A stretch of DNA of 64,000 bases from Paeniglutamicibacter kerguelensis (GCF_017876535.1 NZ_JAGIOF010000001.1:2356001-2420000); one strand, 5' to 3'. Positions 51,297-61,139 are shown, counted from the stretch's first letter. Translations and numbers: made by a program. Notes: generated by a model from the sequence alone, not told the origin.

Positions 51297-52454
51297 TTAC
51301 TGACAAGTGGGGAAGGATTTCGGGTCCTTCCCGCCGCCGATTCCTTCGACCGCGGCGCGTGCCTGATCCAAGGTTTCGACCTTCACCACGTCCAGCCCCG
51401 CGGGGACCCGACCGACCACGTCCGTGCAGTTCTCCGCCGGGGCCAGGAATACCTGCGCGCCGTTGGACTTGGCACCGACCATCTTTTGGGCGATGCCGCC
51501 GATGGGCTGCACCTGGCCGTCGGCGGTGATCGCGCCGGTGCCGGCGAAGTGTTTGCCACCGGTCATTTCACCCTCGGTCAGCTCGTCGACGATGGCGAGG
51601 GCAAACATCATGCCGGCGCTCGGGCCGCCGACGTTCTCCAGCCCGAACGTCACGTCCACAGGGAAATCGAAGCCGCTGCCCAGCAGGATGCCCAGCTGTC
51701 GTTGGCCGCCTGGCCCGGCGGTGGTGTTGACGGTGACCGTGAGGGGCTTGCCGTCGCGCAGGATCTCCAGTTCGCTGGGCTTCTCCCCCGCCTTCTGGAG
51801 TTCGTCCTTCAGCAGCGCAAGGTCGGTGACCGTGGTCCCGTTGATGGCGACCAGCTGGTCCCCGGTCTTCAGCGCCTTCGCGTTCTGTTCCGTGGCGAAC
51901 CCGGCGACGGACAGGTGCTGGGTGAACGGGATGTCCAGCTCGTGCAGCGCCGCGGCGGTGGAGAGCTGCTGCGAGTCGTCCATCATCACGGTGTTCTGTT
52001 CGCTTTGCTGCTCGCTGGTGGTGCCGCGCGGCAACACCATTTCCTCGGGCAGCACGTCCTGCCGCGGGTTGATCCACCCGGAGAGCACGTTGAAGAAGCC
52101 CAGGCGCTGCTGCCCGCCGCCCTGCACGTAAACGGTTGTCATGTCCAGCGCGCCGCTGGTCGGGTAGGTCGGCTTGCCGGTGACGGTCAGCATCGCGGTG
52201 CCATCGACCTCGCCGATGGTGTTCAGCGCCGGGCCAGCCGATTCCACCACGAAGTGCGTGGGAAGCATGGCCGCCAGGGCGATGGTTCCCACGATGATCC
52301 ATCCGGCGATCGACCTGCCGCGGCGAGCCGCCGCGGACTGCGGGGCGCCCTGGGCACCTGCGGCGGATGTGCTGCGCCGGCGCAGCAACGGCCGGTGGTC
52401 GGCGCCGTCGGGGTCGCCTGTCATCTGCGGGTTCGGGGCAGCAGCGTCGTTCAT
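51297..52454 (-). CDS. PDZ-domain, Lon-type serine protease (YlbL-like)
   Basis: 385 residues. Pro/Arg-rich N-terminus, one membrane segment at about 48-68 (GWIIVGTIALAAMLPTHFVV), PDZ domain (about 175-240: GFATEQNAKALKTGDQLVAI), then a Lon protease domain. The catalytic Ser lies in NVGGPSAGMMFALAI and the Lys in GGIAQKMVGAK, so the Ser-Lys dyad is complete. It works outside the membrane and has no ATPase domain. ATG at 52454. Upstream of the UPF0182 gene on the same strand with a 186-bp gap. Confidence 0.9.
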   Translation of the reverse strand: MNDAAAPNPQMTGDPDGADHRPLLRRRSTSAAGAQGAPQSAAARRGRSIAGWIIVGTIALAAMLPTHFVVESAGPALNTIGEVDGTAMLTVTGKPTYPTSGALDMTTVYVQGGGQQRLGFFNVLSGWINPRQDVLPEEMVLPRGTTSEQQSEQNTVMMDDSQQLSTAAALHELDIPFTQHLSVAGFATEQNAKALKTGDQLVAINGTTVTDLALLKDELQKAGEKPSELEILRDGKPLTVTVNTTAGPGGQRQLGILLGSGFDFPVDVTFGLENVGGPSAGMMFALAIVDELTEGEMTGGKHFAGTGAITADGQVQPIGGIAQKMVGAKSNGAQVFLAPAENCTDVVGRVPAGLDVVKVETLDQARAAVEGIGGGKDPKSFPTCQ

Positions 52455-52709
52455 CGACGACTCCGGCGGTCCTGGCACTGCTGGCACGGTTCCTCTTTCA
52501 TGTTTTTCATGTTGAACTGGCCGGCGAGGCGGACCCTGTCCGAGCCCCGCGGCCATTCGGTTGGCACCGTTCCAGCCTACAAGCACGGGCGGCCGGAGCC
52601 CCTGTCAACGGCGCATCGGGCGGAGTTCACAGCATTTTCCGATGTGCCCACAGCGAACTGGCTTCGCGGCCCGTGGGTCGATGCGCCGGGGCCGGGGTAC
52701 CGTTGAAAC

Positions 52710-54197
52710 ATGGCTGAGAACCCCCCATCAAACCGTCCCGATGATTCCGAAAACAACGACGAGAACCCGAAGGACCCCTTCTCCGAAATGTTCGGAGCGT
52801 TGTTCGGCGGCGCGGGTGGATTCGACCCGAAGAACCTTCCCGCCGGGCTTGGCGAGGCCATGGGCGTGGGCAACAACCCCGATGCCATGGCGCAGATGAT
52901 GCGCCAGGCCCAGGCGATGATGGCGGCGATGTCGCAGGGCGGCTCCGGCCCGGTGAACTGGAAAATGGCGACCGACACCGCCCGCCAGTCCATCGTCGGC
53001 GACGACCCCTCCGTTTCCGCCGCCCGCGCCTCCGCGATCGCAAACGCCGCGCAGCTGGCGGACCTGTGGCTCGATGCTGCCACCGCCCTCGAGGGCGACG
53101 GCAGCACCTGCCGCGCGCTCTCCCGCACCGAATGGGTCGAGAAGACCATGCCAGTGTGGAAGTCGTTGACCGAACCGGTGGCGATCAGCGTCGGCAAGGC
53201 CATCACCCTGGCGCTGACCGAACAGATCCCCGAGCAGATGCGCCCGATGATCGGCGGCGCGCAGGGCATGCTGCAGTCGCTGGGCGGCACCATGTTCGGC
53301 ATGCAGCTGGGCACCGCCGTGGGAGGCCTGGCCAAGGACGTGCTGGGCGCCACCGACATCGGGCTGCCGCTGGCCGGCTCCGCCCCGGCGCTGGTGCCGA
53401 CCAACCTCGCCGCGTTCGGCGAGGGCCTGGAGGTGCCCGAACAGGAAATCCTGCTCTTCGCCGCGCTGCGCGAATGCGCCCACGTCCGCCTGTTCAACCG
53501 GGTGCCGTGGCTGCGTTCGACGCTGATCGGCGCCATCGAGGCGTATGCGCGCGGCATCCACATCGACATGTCCCGCATCGAGGATGCGGTGCGCGACATC
53601 GACCCGATGAACCCCGAGTCGATGCAGTCGCTCATGGGCGAGGGCCTGTTCATGCCCAAGCGCACCCCGGCACAGGACGCCGCGCTGGAGAAGCTTGAAC
53701 TGGTGCTGGCGCTCGTTGAGGGTTGGGTCGACCAGGTTGTCGCCGCCGCGGCGGTCAACCTGCCCAGCGCCGGCCCGCTGCGCGAGACCATCCGCCGCCG
53801 CCGGGCCTCCGGCGGGCCCGCCGAGAACGCCTTCGCCTCGCTGGTGGGCCTCGAATTGCGTCCGCGACGCCTGCGCGAGGCCGCCGCACTGTGGGCGCAC
53901 CTGCTCGACGAGCGCGGCATCGAGGGCCGCGACGCCGTCTGGGACCACCCGGACCTCATGCCGACCAGCGAGGACCTGCAGGATCCGGCCGGCTTCACGC
54001 CTCGCCGCCAGCTTGCCGAGGCCAGCATGGACGACATCGACGCGGCGCTGAGCAAGCTGCTCTCCGGCGGCTTCGATGCGCCCGAGGCCGCGGACACTGC
54101 GGAGGCGGATGCAGAGGATGCCGGCGACCAGGAATCCGACGGCGACGAGGACACCGAGGGCGACGCGCCCGCCGACGGGGAACCGCAGGGCAAGTAG
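52710..54197 (+). CDS. DUF2342 zinc-dependent metalloprotease-like hydrolase
   Basis: 495 residues. N-terminal Asn/Asp-rich and Gly/Met-rich segment (about 1-85), then a helical domain with LFAALRECAHVRLF, LIGAIEAYARGIHIDM and LALVEGWVDQVVAAAAV. Members are annotated as zinc-dependent, but I see no HExxH here; the nearest is ECAH within the above motif, so catalysis is not supported by the sequence. The C-terminus is an acidic tail (AEADAEDAGDQESDGDED). Divergent from the PDZ/Lon gene. ATG at 52710. Confidence 0.85.
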   Translation: MAENPPSNRPDDSENNDENPKDPFSEMFGALFGGAGGFDPKNLPAGLGEAMGVGNNPDAMAQMMRQAQAMMAAMSQGGSGPVNWKMATDTARQSIVGDDPSVSAARASAIANAAQLADLWLDAATALEGDGSTCRALSRTEWVEKTMPVWKSLTEPVAISVGKAITLALTEQIPEQMRPMIGGAQGMLQSLGGTMFGMQLGTAVGGLAKDVLGATDIGLPLAGSAPALVPTNLAAFGEGLEVPEQEILLFAALRECAHVRLFNRVPWLRSTLIGAIEAYARGIHIDMSRIEDAVRDIDPMNPESMQSLMGEGLFMPKRTPAQDAALEKLELVLALVEGWVDQVVAAAAVNLPSAGPLRETIRRRRASGGPAENAFASLVGLELRPRRLREAAALWAHLLDERGIEGRDAVWDHPDLMPTSEDLQDPAGFTPRRQLAEASMDDIDAALSKLLSGGFDAPEAADTAEADAEDAGDQESDGDEDTEGDAPADGEPQGK

Positions 54198-54229
54198 CCC
54201 CGGCCAACCGGCCCGGCACGTATTTCATG

Positions 54230-54290
54230 AACGATGGCCGGCGGCTGCCGACACACCGGATGGTGGTGTCGGCAGCCGCCGGCCATCGTT
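54230..54290. terminator. Long hairpin between convergent genes
   Basis: 25-bp perfect stem (54230-54254 with 54266-54290) and an 11-nt loop that may pair further, between the DUF2342 gene and the YgjP-like gene. Confidence 0.85.
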
Positions 54291-54312
54291 TCTTGCGTTG
54301 GAGTGCGGGCCG

Positions 54313-54981
54313 TCAGAACCGCTCGTGGTCCCCGTCATCCGCCTCGAAATCGTCGAAGTCGTCGTCATCGGCGAGCGGAAGTCCGGCTGCGTCCGGCACT
54401 GCCCCGGACGCTCCCCCGGAGGTGGCGTACGGCTTTGTCGCATACCCGTGGCTCACACCGGCGAGGAAGATGTTTGCGTCGTGGACACGCGGGAAGCGGG
54501 ACAACTCTGTCTTGAAACGAGGCCCGTGGCCGTCGCGCGGCTCGACCAAGTGGGCCAGCTCGTGGGCCAGGACGTAGTCCTGCACCCACTGCGGCATGCC
54601 CCGCAGCCGGTCGGAGAGGCGGATCCTGCGGCTGCGCAGGCTGGCAGATCCCCAGCGGCGGGTCTGGTTGCCCACCCAGCGCACCGAAGCCGGTGCCGCG
54701 CGGCCGCCGAAGAGCTCGGCGTCCATGGCACGCGCGCGGGCCAGCAGCAGCGCATCGGCATCGGGCACCACGGCCCGGGCCACCTTCCGCTCCAGCTTCT
54801 TGACCATGTCCAGCACCAGGATCCGCTCGGCATCGTGCGTCAGCCCCGCGGGAACCGAGACCACCATGGTGCTTTCCTTCCACACGGCGGAGATCGTCTT
54901 CCGGCGCCGGGTGGAGCGCACCACCCGGATCGGCGTGCCGGAGTCGTTCACAAACTCGATGGTCGATGGGTGGACTGGCAT
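54313..54981 (-). CDS. YgjP/SprT-type metallopeptidase
   Basis: 222 residues. Zinc motif HELAHLVEPRDGHGPRF at about 145 gives HExxH and a downstream His. The N-terminal half contains VVRSTRRRKTISAVW and VVSVPAGLTHDAERIL as in YgjP. Conserved WGSASLRSRRIRLS sits before the zinc site. The C-terminus is acidic. ATG at 54981 is chosen because the upstream frame is low-complexity. It has no signal peptide and is cytoplasmic. Substrate unknown. Confidence 0.88.
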   Translation of the reverse strand: MPVHPSTIEFVNDSGTPIRVVRSTRRRKTISAVWKESTMVVSVPAGLTHDAERILVLDMVKKLERKVARAVVPDADALLLARARAMDAELFGGRAAPASVRWVGNQTRRWGSASLRSRRIRLSDRLRGMPQWVQDYVLAHELAHLVEPRDGHGPRFKTELSRFPRVHDANIFLAGVSHGYATKPYATSGGASGAVPDAAGLPLADDDDFDDFEADDGDHERF

Positions 54982-55143
54982 TCTCTGTTCCTTTCCGGCC
55001 CGCTGGCCACGGCCGACGATGCTGCCGCTCCGTGCCTTCGGCACTTGCCCGCGCCGCCTTGTGGATAGCGCCCAAAACCCGTCGGGACGATGCCACCATG
55101 GGCTGGTGGAAGCCGATCGGCTCACGATGAAAGGGGCAGCACC

Positions 55144-56226
55144 ATGAGGATCAACCCGGGTTTACAGGTACTCAGCATAGTGGAGGGCACCATCCAGATC
55201 GGCACCGGGCACCGTGCGCGGTGGATAACCGGATTGGACCCCGCCGAGCAGCAATTCGTGCTTTCGCTGTGCGGGCGGGAGCCGGCGGGCGAGCCCGCGG
55301 CGGCACCGCTCCTGCCGCCGGAACGGCAAAAGGCGCTCCTGTCCGTCCTGCGCCCGGTGCTCATCGAACCGGCCGCGGCCGCCTTCCCCTCGCCGGGTCC
55401 TGCCACGGCCTCTGCTTCTTCCTCCTCCGGGGTTTCCGCCTCCGGGGCTGCGGCCCGGGCCGCGGCGGACGCGCCGGGCAGTTCCCGGCTCACCCCGGAC
55501 ATCCTGCAGTGGTCGGCGGCCTATGAGCTGGACGCCGGACCGGTGCTCCGGCAGCGGGCCAACGCACGGGTCGCCATCCACCACCTGGGCAGGACCGGGC
55601 AGATGCTGGCGGGCATCCTGGCCGCCTCGGGCATCGGGTCCCTGTTGCTGTGCGACGCGGATCGCATGCAGCCGGAAGACCTCGGCGCGGCAACCACCGG
55701 CATCAACAGCGTGGGGCAATTGCGCGCCAGGGCTGCCTCGCGCGCGCTGGCGCAAACGTACCCGCGGCTCACGCTCGCCGAAACCGCGCAGCGCGGGCCC
55801 GATGCGGCGCCGGTGGACCTGGCGGTGGTGATCGCCGGCGGGCTGCTGCCGGACCTTGGCCTGCTGCCGCAGGACGAACGGCTGCTGCCGATCCTCTTCA
55901 CCGACGCCGGGGTGCGCATCGGGCCCATGGTGATCCCGGGGCTGACAATGTGCGATGCCTGCGCGTGGGAACAGTGCGATCCCACGCTGCGCATCGTTCC
56001 GCCCGGCGGGCACCTCGGGCGCCAGCATCCGGTGCGGCCGGAGGCCAGCCTCGCTGCCACGGCGGCGGGCACCGCCGCCACCCAGATCCTCATGGCGCTC
56101 GACGAGGTCAACGTGCCCGCGGCGGCGGAGGCCATGATCCTGTGCGACCTGGCCACTGGGGCCACGCGGCAGGTGCCGGCGCGTCAACGGCCCGGGTGCA
56201 CCTGCCTGGACGGGCAGGCCGCGTAG
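55144..56226 (+). CDS. ThiF/E1-like adenylyltransferase-fold protein
   Basis: 360 residues. After a ~120-residue N-terminal domain and Ala/Ser-rich linker comes an E1-type Rossmann domain with VAIHHLGRTGQMLAGILA and LLCDADRMQPEDLG. The glycine loop is unusual (GRTGQ, where E1 enzymes have GxGxxG), and zinc-like Cys pairs CDAC and CTC are seen near 280 and 353. No ThiS-, MoaD- or ubiquitin-like partner is encoded here, so the substrate is unknown. AAAGGGG before the ATG at 55144. Divergent from the YgjP-like gene. Confidence 0.8.
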   Translation: MRINPGLQVLSIVEGTIQIGTGHRARWITGLDPAEQQFVLSLCGREPAGEPAAAPLLPPERQKALLSVLRPVLIEPAAAAFPSPGPATASASSSSGVSASGAAARAAADAPGSSRLTPDILQWSAAYELDAGPVLRQRANARVAIHHLGRTGQMLAGILAASGIGSLLLCDADRMQPEDLGAATTGINSVGQLRARAASRALAQTYPRLTLAETAQRGPDAAPVDLAVVIAGGLLPDLGLLPQDERLLPILFTDAGVRIGPMVIPGLTMCDACAWEQCDPTLRIVPPGGHLGRQHPVRPEASLAATAAGTAATQILMALDEVNVPAAAEAMILCDLATGATRQVPARQRPGCTCLDGQAA

Positions 56227-56257
56227 GCCGTGTGGGGGCTGCAGGTCCCAGGCTCCG

Positions 56258-58360
56258 CTACGCCGATCCGAGGATCTGCAGGATCGCGTCCCCGTAGCGC
56301 TCGAGCTTGCCGGGACCCACGCCGGAGACGAGCCCCAGCGCCGCAAGGTCACCGGGGTTCGCCTCCGCGATCGCCATCAGCGTGGCGTCGGTGAAGATCA
56401 CGAACGCCGGAAGCGAGTTGGCCTGGGCGATCTGCAGCCGCCAGGACCGCAGGTTCTCAAACACCGCCTCGTCGTACCCGGCCGGGCAATTGCCGCAGCG
56501 CCCGAGCTTGCGCTCCGCCGCGCCGTTGAGCAGGGTGCCGCAGGTCCGGCAGGTCGGCGGTCCGGCGAGCGCCTTGCGCTTGGCGGCGCGGGCGGTTCCC
56601 TGGGTGCGGGAGCTGCCGGCCGGGCGCAGCCCGTCGAGGAAGCGGGAGGGCCTGCGGTGGGCGCGCCCGCCGGGGGTCCGGGCCAGCGACCAGGACAGCG
56701 AGAGGTGAACGCGGGCGCGGGTGATGCCCACGTAGAGCAGCCGGCGTTCCTCGTCGTAGCCGGCCTGGTCATCGGCGAAGGAGATCGGCATGAGCCCCTC
56801 GGAGAGCCCGACCAGGAACACCGCGTCCCATTCCAGGCCCTTGGCCGCATGCAGCGAGGCCAGGGTGACGCCCTGGATGGTCGGTGCGTGCTGGCTGGCG
56901 GAGCGTTCCTCGAGCTCGGTGACAAAGGCGTGCAGCGTGAACGGGGTGTCTGCGTCCACCCGTGCGGCGGCCATCTCGTCGGCGAGGCCTACCAGCGCGG
57001 AGAGCGACTCCCACTTCTCGCGCACGGCCCCCCCTCCGCTGGGAGCGATGTTGCTGTAGCCCAGCGAGACCAGGATGTCGCGGGTGAGCTGCGGGACCGA
57101 TTCGTCGGCGGCGGTGCGGGAGGCGGAGCGTAGCTGCAGCATCGCGTCGCGCACCTCTCGGCGGTTGAAGAAGCGTTCACCGCCGCGCAGCAGGTAGCCG
57201 ATGCCCTGCGCCGTGAGCGCCTGCTCGTAGGCCTCGGACTGCCCGTTGGTGCGGTACAGGATGGCGATTTCCGATGCTGGGGTGCCCGCGGCCAGCAGCT
57301 TCTTGATGCGCGCGGCGACCTCGGCGGCCTCCGCCTCGTCGTCCTTGGCCTCGATGAAGTCCGGCTCCGGCCCGGGGTCGCGCTGGGCGATCAGCTCCAG
57401 CGGCGTCGGCCAGGCAATGTCGCGGTCCGGCACCCCGGGCTCGGGCCTGCGCGCGGCGAGCACCCGGTTGGCCAGGTGCACCACCTGCGGGGTGGAGCGG
57501 TAGTCGCGCACCAGCTTGACCACCGGGGCGTCCTGGTACTTCGCGGGGAAGTCCAGCAGGTGGCGCGGGGTGGCGCCGGTGAACGAGTAGATGGTCTGGG
57601 AGGCGTCGCCCACCACGCAGAGCTCGTCGCGACCGCCCAGCCACAAATCGAGCAGGCGTTGCTGGAGCGGGGAAACGTCCTGGTATTCGTCGACCACGAA
57701 GTGGCGGTATTGGTCGCGCACCGAGGCCGCAACCCGCTCGTCGTCCTCCAGGATGGCGACGGTCAGCAGCAGCACGTCCTCGAAGTCGATGTACTGCCGG
57801 TCGGTCTTCACGTCCTCGTAGGACTGGAAGATGCGCGAGACGGTGATGGTGTCCAGCCCGCCGGGCTGCCCGCGGTCCGCCGCGGCGGCGACGTAGCTCT
57901 CCGGGGTGAGCATCGAGACCTTCGCCCATTCGATCTCCGCGGCAAGGTCGCGGACCGTGGCGCGGTCGGCATTGGTGCGCAGGCGTCGGGCGGCCTCGGT
58001 GATCAGCGGCGCCTTGTAGTCGACGATGCCCGGCAGCGAACCGCCGATGGCCTGCGGCCAGAAGTACTGCAGCTGGCGCAGCGCCGCGGCGTGGAAGGTG
58101 CGCGTCTGCACGGCCCCTGCTCCGAGCTCGCGCAGGCGGGAGCGCATTTCTGCGGCCGCCCGGGCGGTGAAGGTGACGGCCAGCAGCGAGCTGGGCTTGT
58201 AGACGCCCGAGTGCACGCCGTAGGCGATGCGGTGGGTGATGGCCCGGGTCTTGCCGGTGCCTGCGCCGGCGAGCACGCACAGCGGCCCGTTCAGCGTGGT
58301 TGCCACCTGGCGCTGCTCGGCGTCCAGCCCGGCGAGGATGCGGTCTTCGAGGGATGCCAT
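56258..58360 (-). CDS. uvrD2: ATP-dependent DNA helicase UvrD2 with HRDC domain
   Basis: 700 residues, SF1A helicase. Walker A AGAGTGKTRAITHRIAYG at about 32, Walker B VVDEYQDVSPLQQRLL, motif III GDASQTIYSFTGA, motif V HAAKGLEWDAVFLVG, motif VI LYVGITRARVHLSL. A four-Cys motif (CRTCGT and CGNC) lies near 600-625 and an HRDC domain at 630-700 (PAFVIFTDATLMAIAEANPG). The Cys motif and HRDC mark the mycobacterial UvrD2 type. The ATG at 58360 stands 7 bp after the nudC stop, so the two form an operon. Confidence 0.95.
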   Translation of the reverse strand: MASLEDRILAGLDAEQRQVATTLNGPLCVLAGAGTGKTRAITHRIAYGVHSGVYKPSSLLAVTFTARAAAEMRSRLRELGAGAVQTRTFHAAALRQLQYFWPQAIGGSLPGIVDYKAPLITEAARRLRTNADRATVRDLAAEIEWAKVSMLTPESYVAAAADRGQPGGLDTITVSRIFQSYEDVKTDRQYIDFEDVLLLTVAILEDDERVAASVRDQYRHFVVDEYQDVSPLQQRLLDLWLGGRDELCVVGDASQTIYSFTGATPRHLLDFPAKYQDAPVVKLVRDYRSTPQVVHLANRVLAARRPEPGVPDRDIAWPTPLELIAQRDPGPEPDFIEAKDDEAEAAEVAARIKKLLAAGTPASEIAILYRTNGQSEAYEQALTAQGIGYLLRGGERFFNRREVRDAMLQLRSASRTAADESVPQLTRDILVSLGYSNIAPSGGGAVREKWESLSALVGLADEMAAARVDADTPFTLHAFVTELEERSASQHAPTIQGVTLASLHAAKGLEWDAVFLVGLSEGLMPISFADDQAGYDEERRLLYVGITRARVHLSLSWSLARTPGGRAHRRPSRFLDGLRPAGSSRTQGTARAAKRKALAGPPTCRTCGTLLNGAAERKLGRCGNCPAGYDEAVFENLRSWRLQIAQANSLPAFVIFTDATLMAIAEANPGDLAALGLVSGVGPGKLERYGDAILQILGSA

Positions 58361-58367
58361 GGGCGTT

Positions 58368-59327
58368 CTAGTTCTCCAGGTGTTCGGGTTCGGGCAGCGC
58401 GCCGCCGTACCAGTCTTCGATCAGGGCGCTGGCGATCGAGACGCCGACCGGCACCCCGATCTCCCCGGAGCGGATCTGCGCGGCGAGTTCCTCGCGGGTG
58501 AACCAGCGCAGGTCGATGATCTCCACCCCGTCCGGGCGCAGTTCGGTGCCCAGCGCCGTGGCCCTGAACCCGAGCATCAGCGAGCACGGGAAAGGCCAGG
58601 GCTGCGAGCCCATGTAGCGCGGGTTGGCAACCGAGACGCCGGATTCCTCAGCCACCTCGCGGACAACCGCGGACTCCAGCGACTCCCCCGGTTCCACGAA
58701 TCCCGCAAGCGTTGAGAAACGCTTGCCGCCCCACTGTGCGTTCGCGCCCAGCAGCAGCCGGTCGTCCTTGTCGGTGATGGCAACGATGATGGCGGGGTCG
58801 GTGCGCGGAAAGTGCTCGGAAGCGTCGTTCGGGCAGGCCTTGACCCAGCCGGAGGCGGCTGGCTCCAGGTGGTGGCCGCAGCGCGGGCAATATTGCATCG
58901 AATGGTTCCAGTTGGCGATGGCGACGGCCTCCACAAAGAGGCCGGCATCGCGCGGTCCCAGCCCGGCGGCGACATCGCGCAACCCCAGCCACTCACCGGG
59001 GTCCGCTCCGGTCCGCTCCTTGGTGAGCTCCCCGGGATCGTCGTGGAAGGAGTGAAGAACGATCTCGCGCGTTCCGTCGAAGCCCAGGTAGATCTCCGTG
59101 CCGCCGGCCGGGACCTGCGCGCGGGCCACGAGTTCCAGGGCGCCGTCGCGCACGTGCGCCCGCCCGCCGACCAGGATCAGGTTGCCGGTCTCCGAGTCCT
59201 TGCCCAGCCGCTCCAACCAGTCGGCTTCGGTGCGCCGCTCACAGCGCCTGTCGACCGATTCGCGGGCCAGCGGCAGGGCTCCGAGGGCCGGGTGGGTCGG
59301 GCCTGCGGGCTGCGCTGTTTCACTCAT
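58368..59327 (-). CDS. nudC: NADH pyrophosphatase NudC
   Basis: 319 residues. Four-Cys zinc site YCPRCGHHLEP and a later KACP, then the Nudix box GFVEPGESLESAVVREVAEE and the NudC-specific MGSQPWPFPCSLM. It hydrolyses NADH to NMNH and AMP and can remove NAD caps from RNA. ATG at 59327 with the upstream start not supported. It precedes uvrD2 in the same order as in mycobacteria. All catalytic residues of the Nudix box are present. Confidence 0.95.
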   Translation of the reverse strand: MSETAQPAGPTHPALGALPLARESVDRRCERRTEADWLERLGKDSETGNLILVGGRAHVRDGALELVARAQVPAGGTEIYLGFDGTREIVLHSFHDDPGELTKERTGADPGEWLGLRDVAAGLGPRDAGLFVEAVAIANWNHSMQYCPRCGHHLEPAASGWVKACPNDASEHFPRTDPAIIVAITDKDDRLLLGANAQWGGKRFSTLAGFVEPGESLESAVVREVAEESGVSVANPRYMGSQPWPFPCSLMLGFRATALGTELRPDGVEIIDLRWFTREELAAQIRSGEIGVPVGVSIASALIEDWYGGALPEPEHLEN

Positions 59328-59610
59328 ACCCCTAACCGTACTGATCCTCACCGCCCAACACCTACTCCCGCACGCCCGCACGGGGTTTCTGTGCCCGAAG
59401 GCACGCCCGGGCATGGGCCCTGGCGTGCCTACGGCTGAACGGCCGGCCGGATCGCCCGATCGACACTCGCACCGGTCGGCCCGACCCGGGGTCTTGAAAC
59501 GTTGCCGGTGCCACATCCAAGCTGCGAATCGGCTGGGTTTGGGCGCAAATCACGCGACTCGCCGCCTCGCGGCAGGACGCAGACGGCACCGGCGGTCTAC
59601 GGTGGAGGAT

Positions 59611-60993
59611 GTGAAACGCTCTCCCATGGAACTCGCTGCCATCGCCACCGCCGCGGTCCCCGGCTTGGCCCCCACGGGCGTGGCCTCATTGCCGGATGAC
59701 AGTGATGATTTTGACTCGGTGCTCATCGTCGACGCCGCCAAAAACCGCTGGCGCGTGCGCTCGCCGCGCCATGACGAGGCCAGCATCAGGCTCGAATCCG
59801 AGTTGGCGGCGTTGCGCGCGTTTTCCGCAGGCATTCGTGCCTCGCTTCCCTTCCAGCTTCCCTCCGTCGCCGGCACTGTGCGCCAGGGCACGCTGCGGAC
59901 CTTCGTGTACAACCACCTCCCGGGCAAGCAGTACTCCCTCGAGGACCTGGTGGGGCTCGGTTCCCGCTGCGCCCAGGACCTGGGTGCCGTCATGGCCGCG
60001 ATCCATTCGATGCCGAAGTCTGCCATCGACCGCGCGGACCTGCCGTCTTACACCTCCGAACAGGTGCGCCAGCGCCGCCTGAACGAGCTCGACGCGGCCG
60101 CGACCACTGGGATGATCCCGTCCCGCCTGCTGCGCCGCTGGGAACACGCACTGGAGGACGTGGCGCTGTGGCGCTTCAACTCGACCGTCATCCACGGGGA
60201 CCTGCACGAGGACCAGCTTCTGGTCGAGGACGCGAAGGTTGTCGCCGTGACCGGCTGGACGGACTTGCAGGTCGGCGACCCTGCCGACGACTTCGCCTGG
60301 CTGGCCGCCGTGCACGAACAGTCCTTTGCCGATGCTGCGTTCGAAGGCTACGTCGCAGTTCGCGGCGACCGCGCCGATCCACACATCATGCGCCGCGCAG
60401 CTCTTGCCGCCGAGTTCGCGCTGGCGCAGTGGCTGGTCAAGGCCATTGCCAGCGAGGACGTCCAGCGAATTGCCGAGGCCAAGACGATGCTCGAGGAGTT
60501 GGACAACGACATCGCCGAATACGGCGGGCAGCCGATCAGCGTGGTTGAGCCACCGCGTGCCACACGGGTCGAGGCCGTGGTGGCGTCGCCGGTTCCCGTG
60601 GCCGTTGCAGCCACGCCACAGTCGGCCGGATCTCCCGGGGAGGCACGTGATTCCGATGACACGGAACCTGCAACCAATGCAATCCGGCTGATTCCTTCTC
60701 CCGTCTCCGCCCCGGTCGCTGCGCCGGTCCCGGTCCCGGCGCAGCCCAAGTCCGCGCCTCGAGTTCTTCCCATTGACGGCGGAGAACCGGCTGGTGATTC
60801 CGACACGCCCGAGCCCCAAGCGCAGCACGGCGAATTGCCGGCACCGCTCAGGGCCGTTTCCGGGGCCGTCTCTGCCGATCCCGTTGCCGCCGATGACGCC
60901 AACCACGACGAATCGGCCAAGGTCAGCGAACTCCAAGAAGTGTCCGGTCCGGACACGACCGCAATTCCGGTCCAGCCTCTCGATTCGAAGTAG
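59611..60993 (+). CDS. Aminoglycoside phosphotransferase-like protein with disordered C-terminus
   Basis: About 460 residues from the GTG at 59611; an ATG at 59626 is the alternative. APH/choline kinase fold: VIHGDLHEDQLLVED supplies the catalytic Asp (HGDxxxxN type, although N is replaced by Q) and VTGWTDLQVGDPADDFAWL stands where APH enzymes have IDW and the metal-binding Asp; here the Asp of IDW is replaced. It may therefore be a weak or altered kinase. Residues ~310-460 are Pro/Ala/Val-rich and disordered. It is divergent from nudC. Substrate unknown. Confidence 0.82.
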   Translation: MKRSPMELAAIATAAVPGLAPTGVASLPDDSDDFDSVLIVDAAKNRWRVRSPRHDEASIRLESELAALRAFSAGIRASLPFQLPSVAGTVRQGTLRTFVYNHLPGKQYSLEDLVGLGSRCAQDLGAVMAAIHSMPKSAIDRADLPSYTSEQVRQRRLNELDAAATTGMIPSRLLRRWEHALEDVALWRFNSTVIHGDLHEDQLLVEDAKVVAVTGWTDLQVGDPADDFAWLAAVHEQSFADAAFEGYVAVRGDRADPHIMRRAALAAEFALAQWLVKAIASEDVQRIAEAKTMLEELDNDIAEYGGQPISVVEPPRATRVEAVVASPVPVAVAATPQSAGSPGEARDSDDTEPATNAIRLIPSPVSAPVAAPVPVPAQPKSAPRVLPIDGGEPAGDSDTPEPQAQHGELPAPLRAVSGAVSADPVAADDANHDESAKVSELQEVSGPDTTAIPVQPLDSK

Positions 60994-61139
60994 CCGGCAG
61001 GTACGGAATTCAGGCGGCCGTCTCCGCCCATCGAGAGTGTAGGTTCAATTAATCCATTCAGTAGACTGTGCGGTGGGCTGCTGCGTTTTGACGTCGGTGA
61101 CCTGAATTCCATCACCCTATGCACCGCGGAGACACAATC

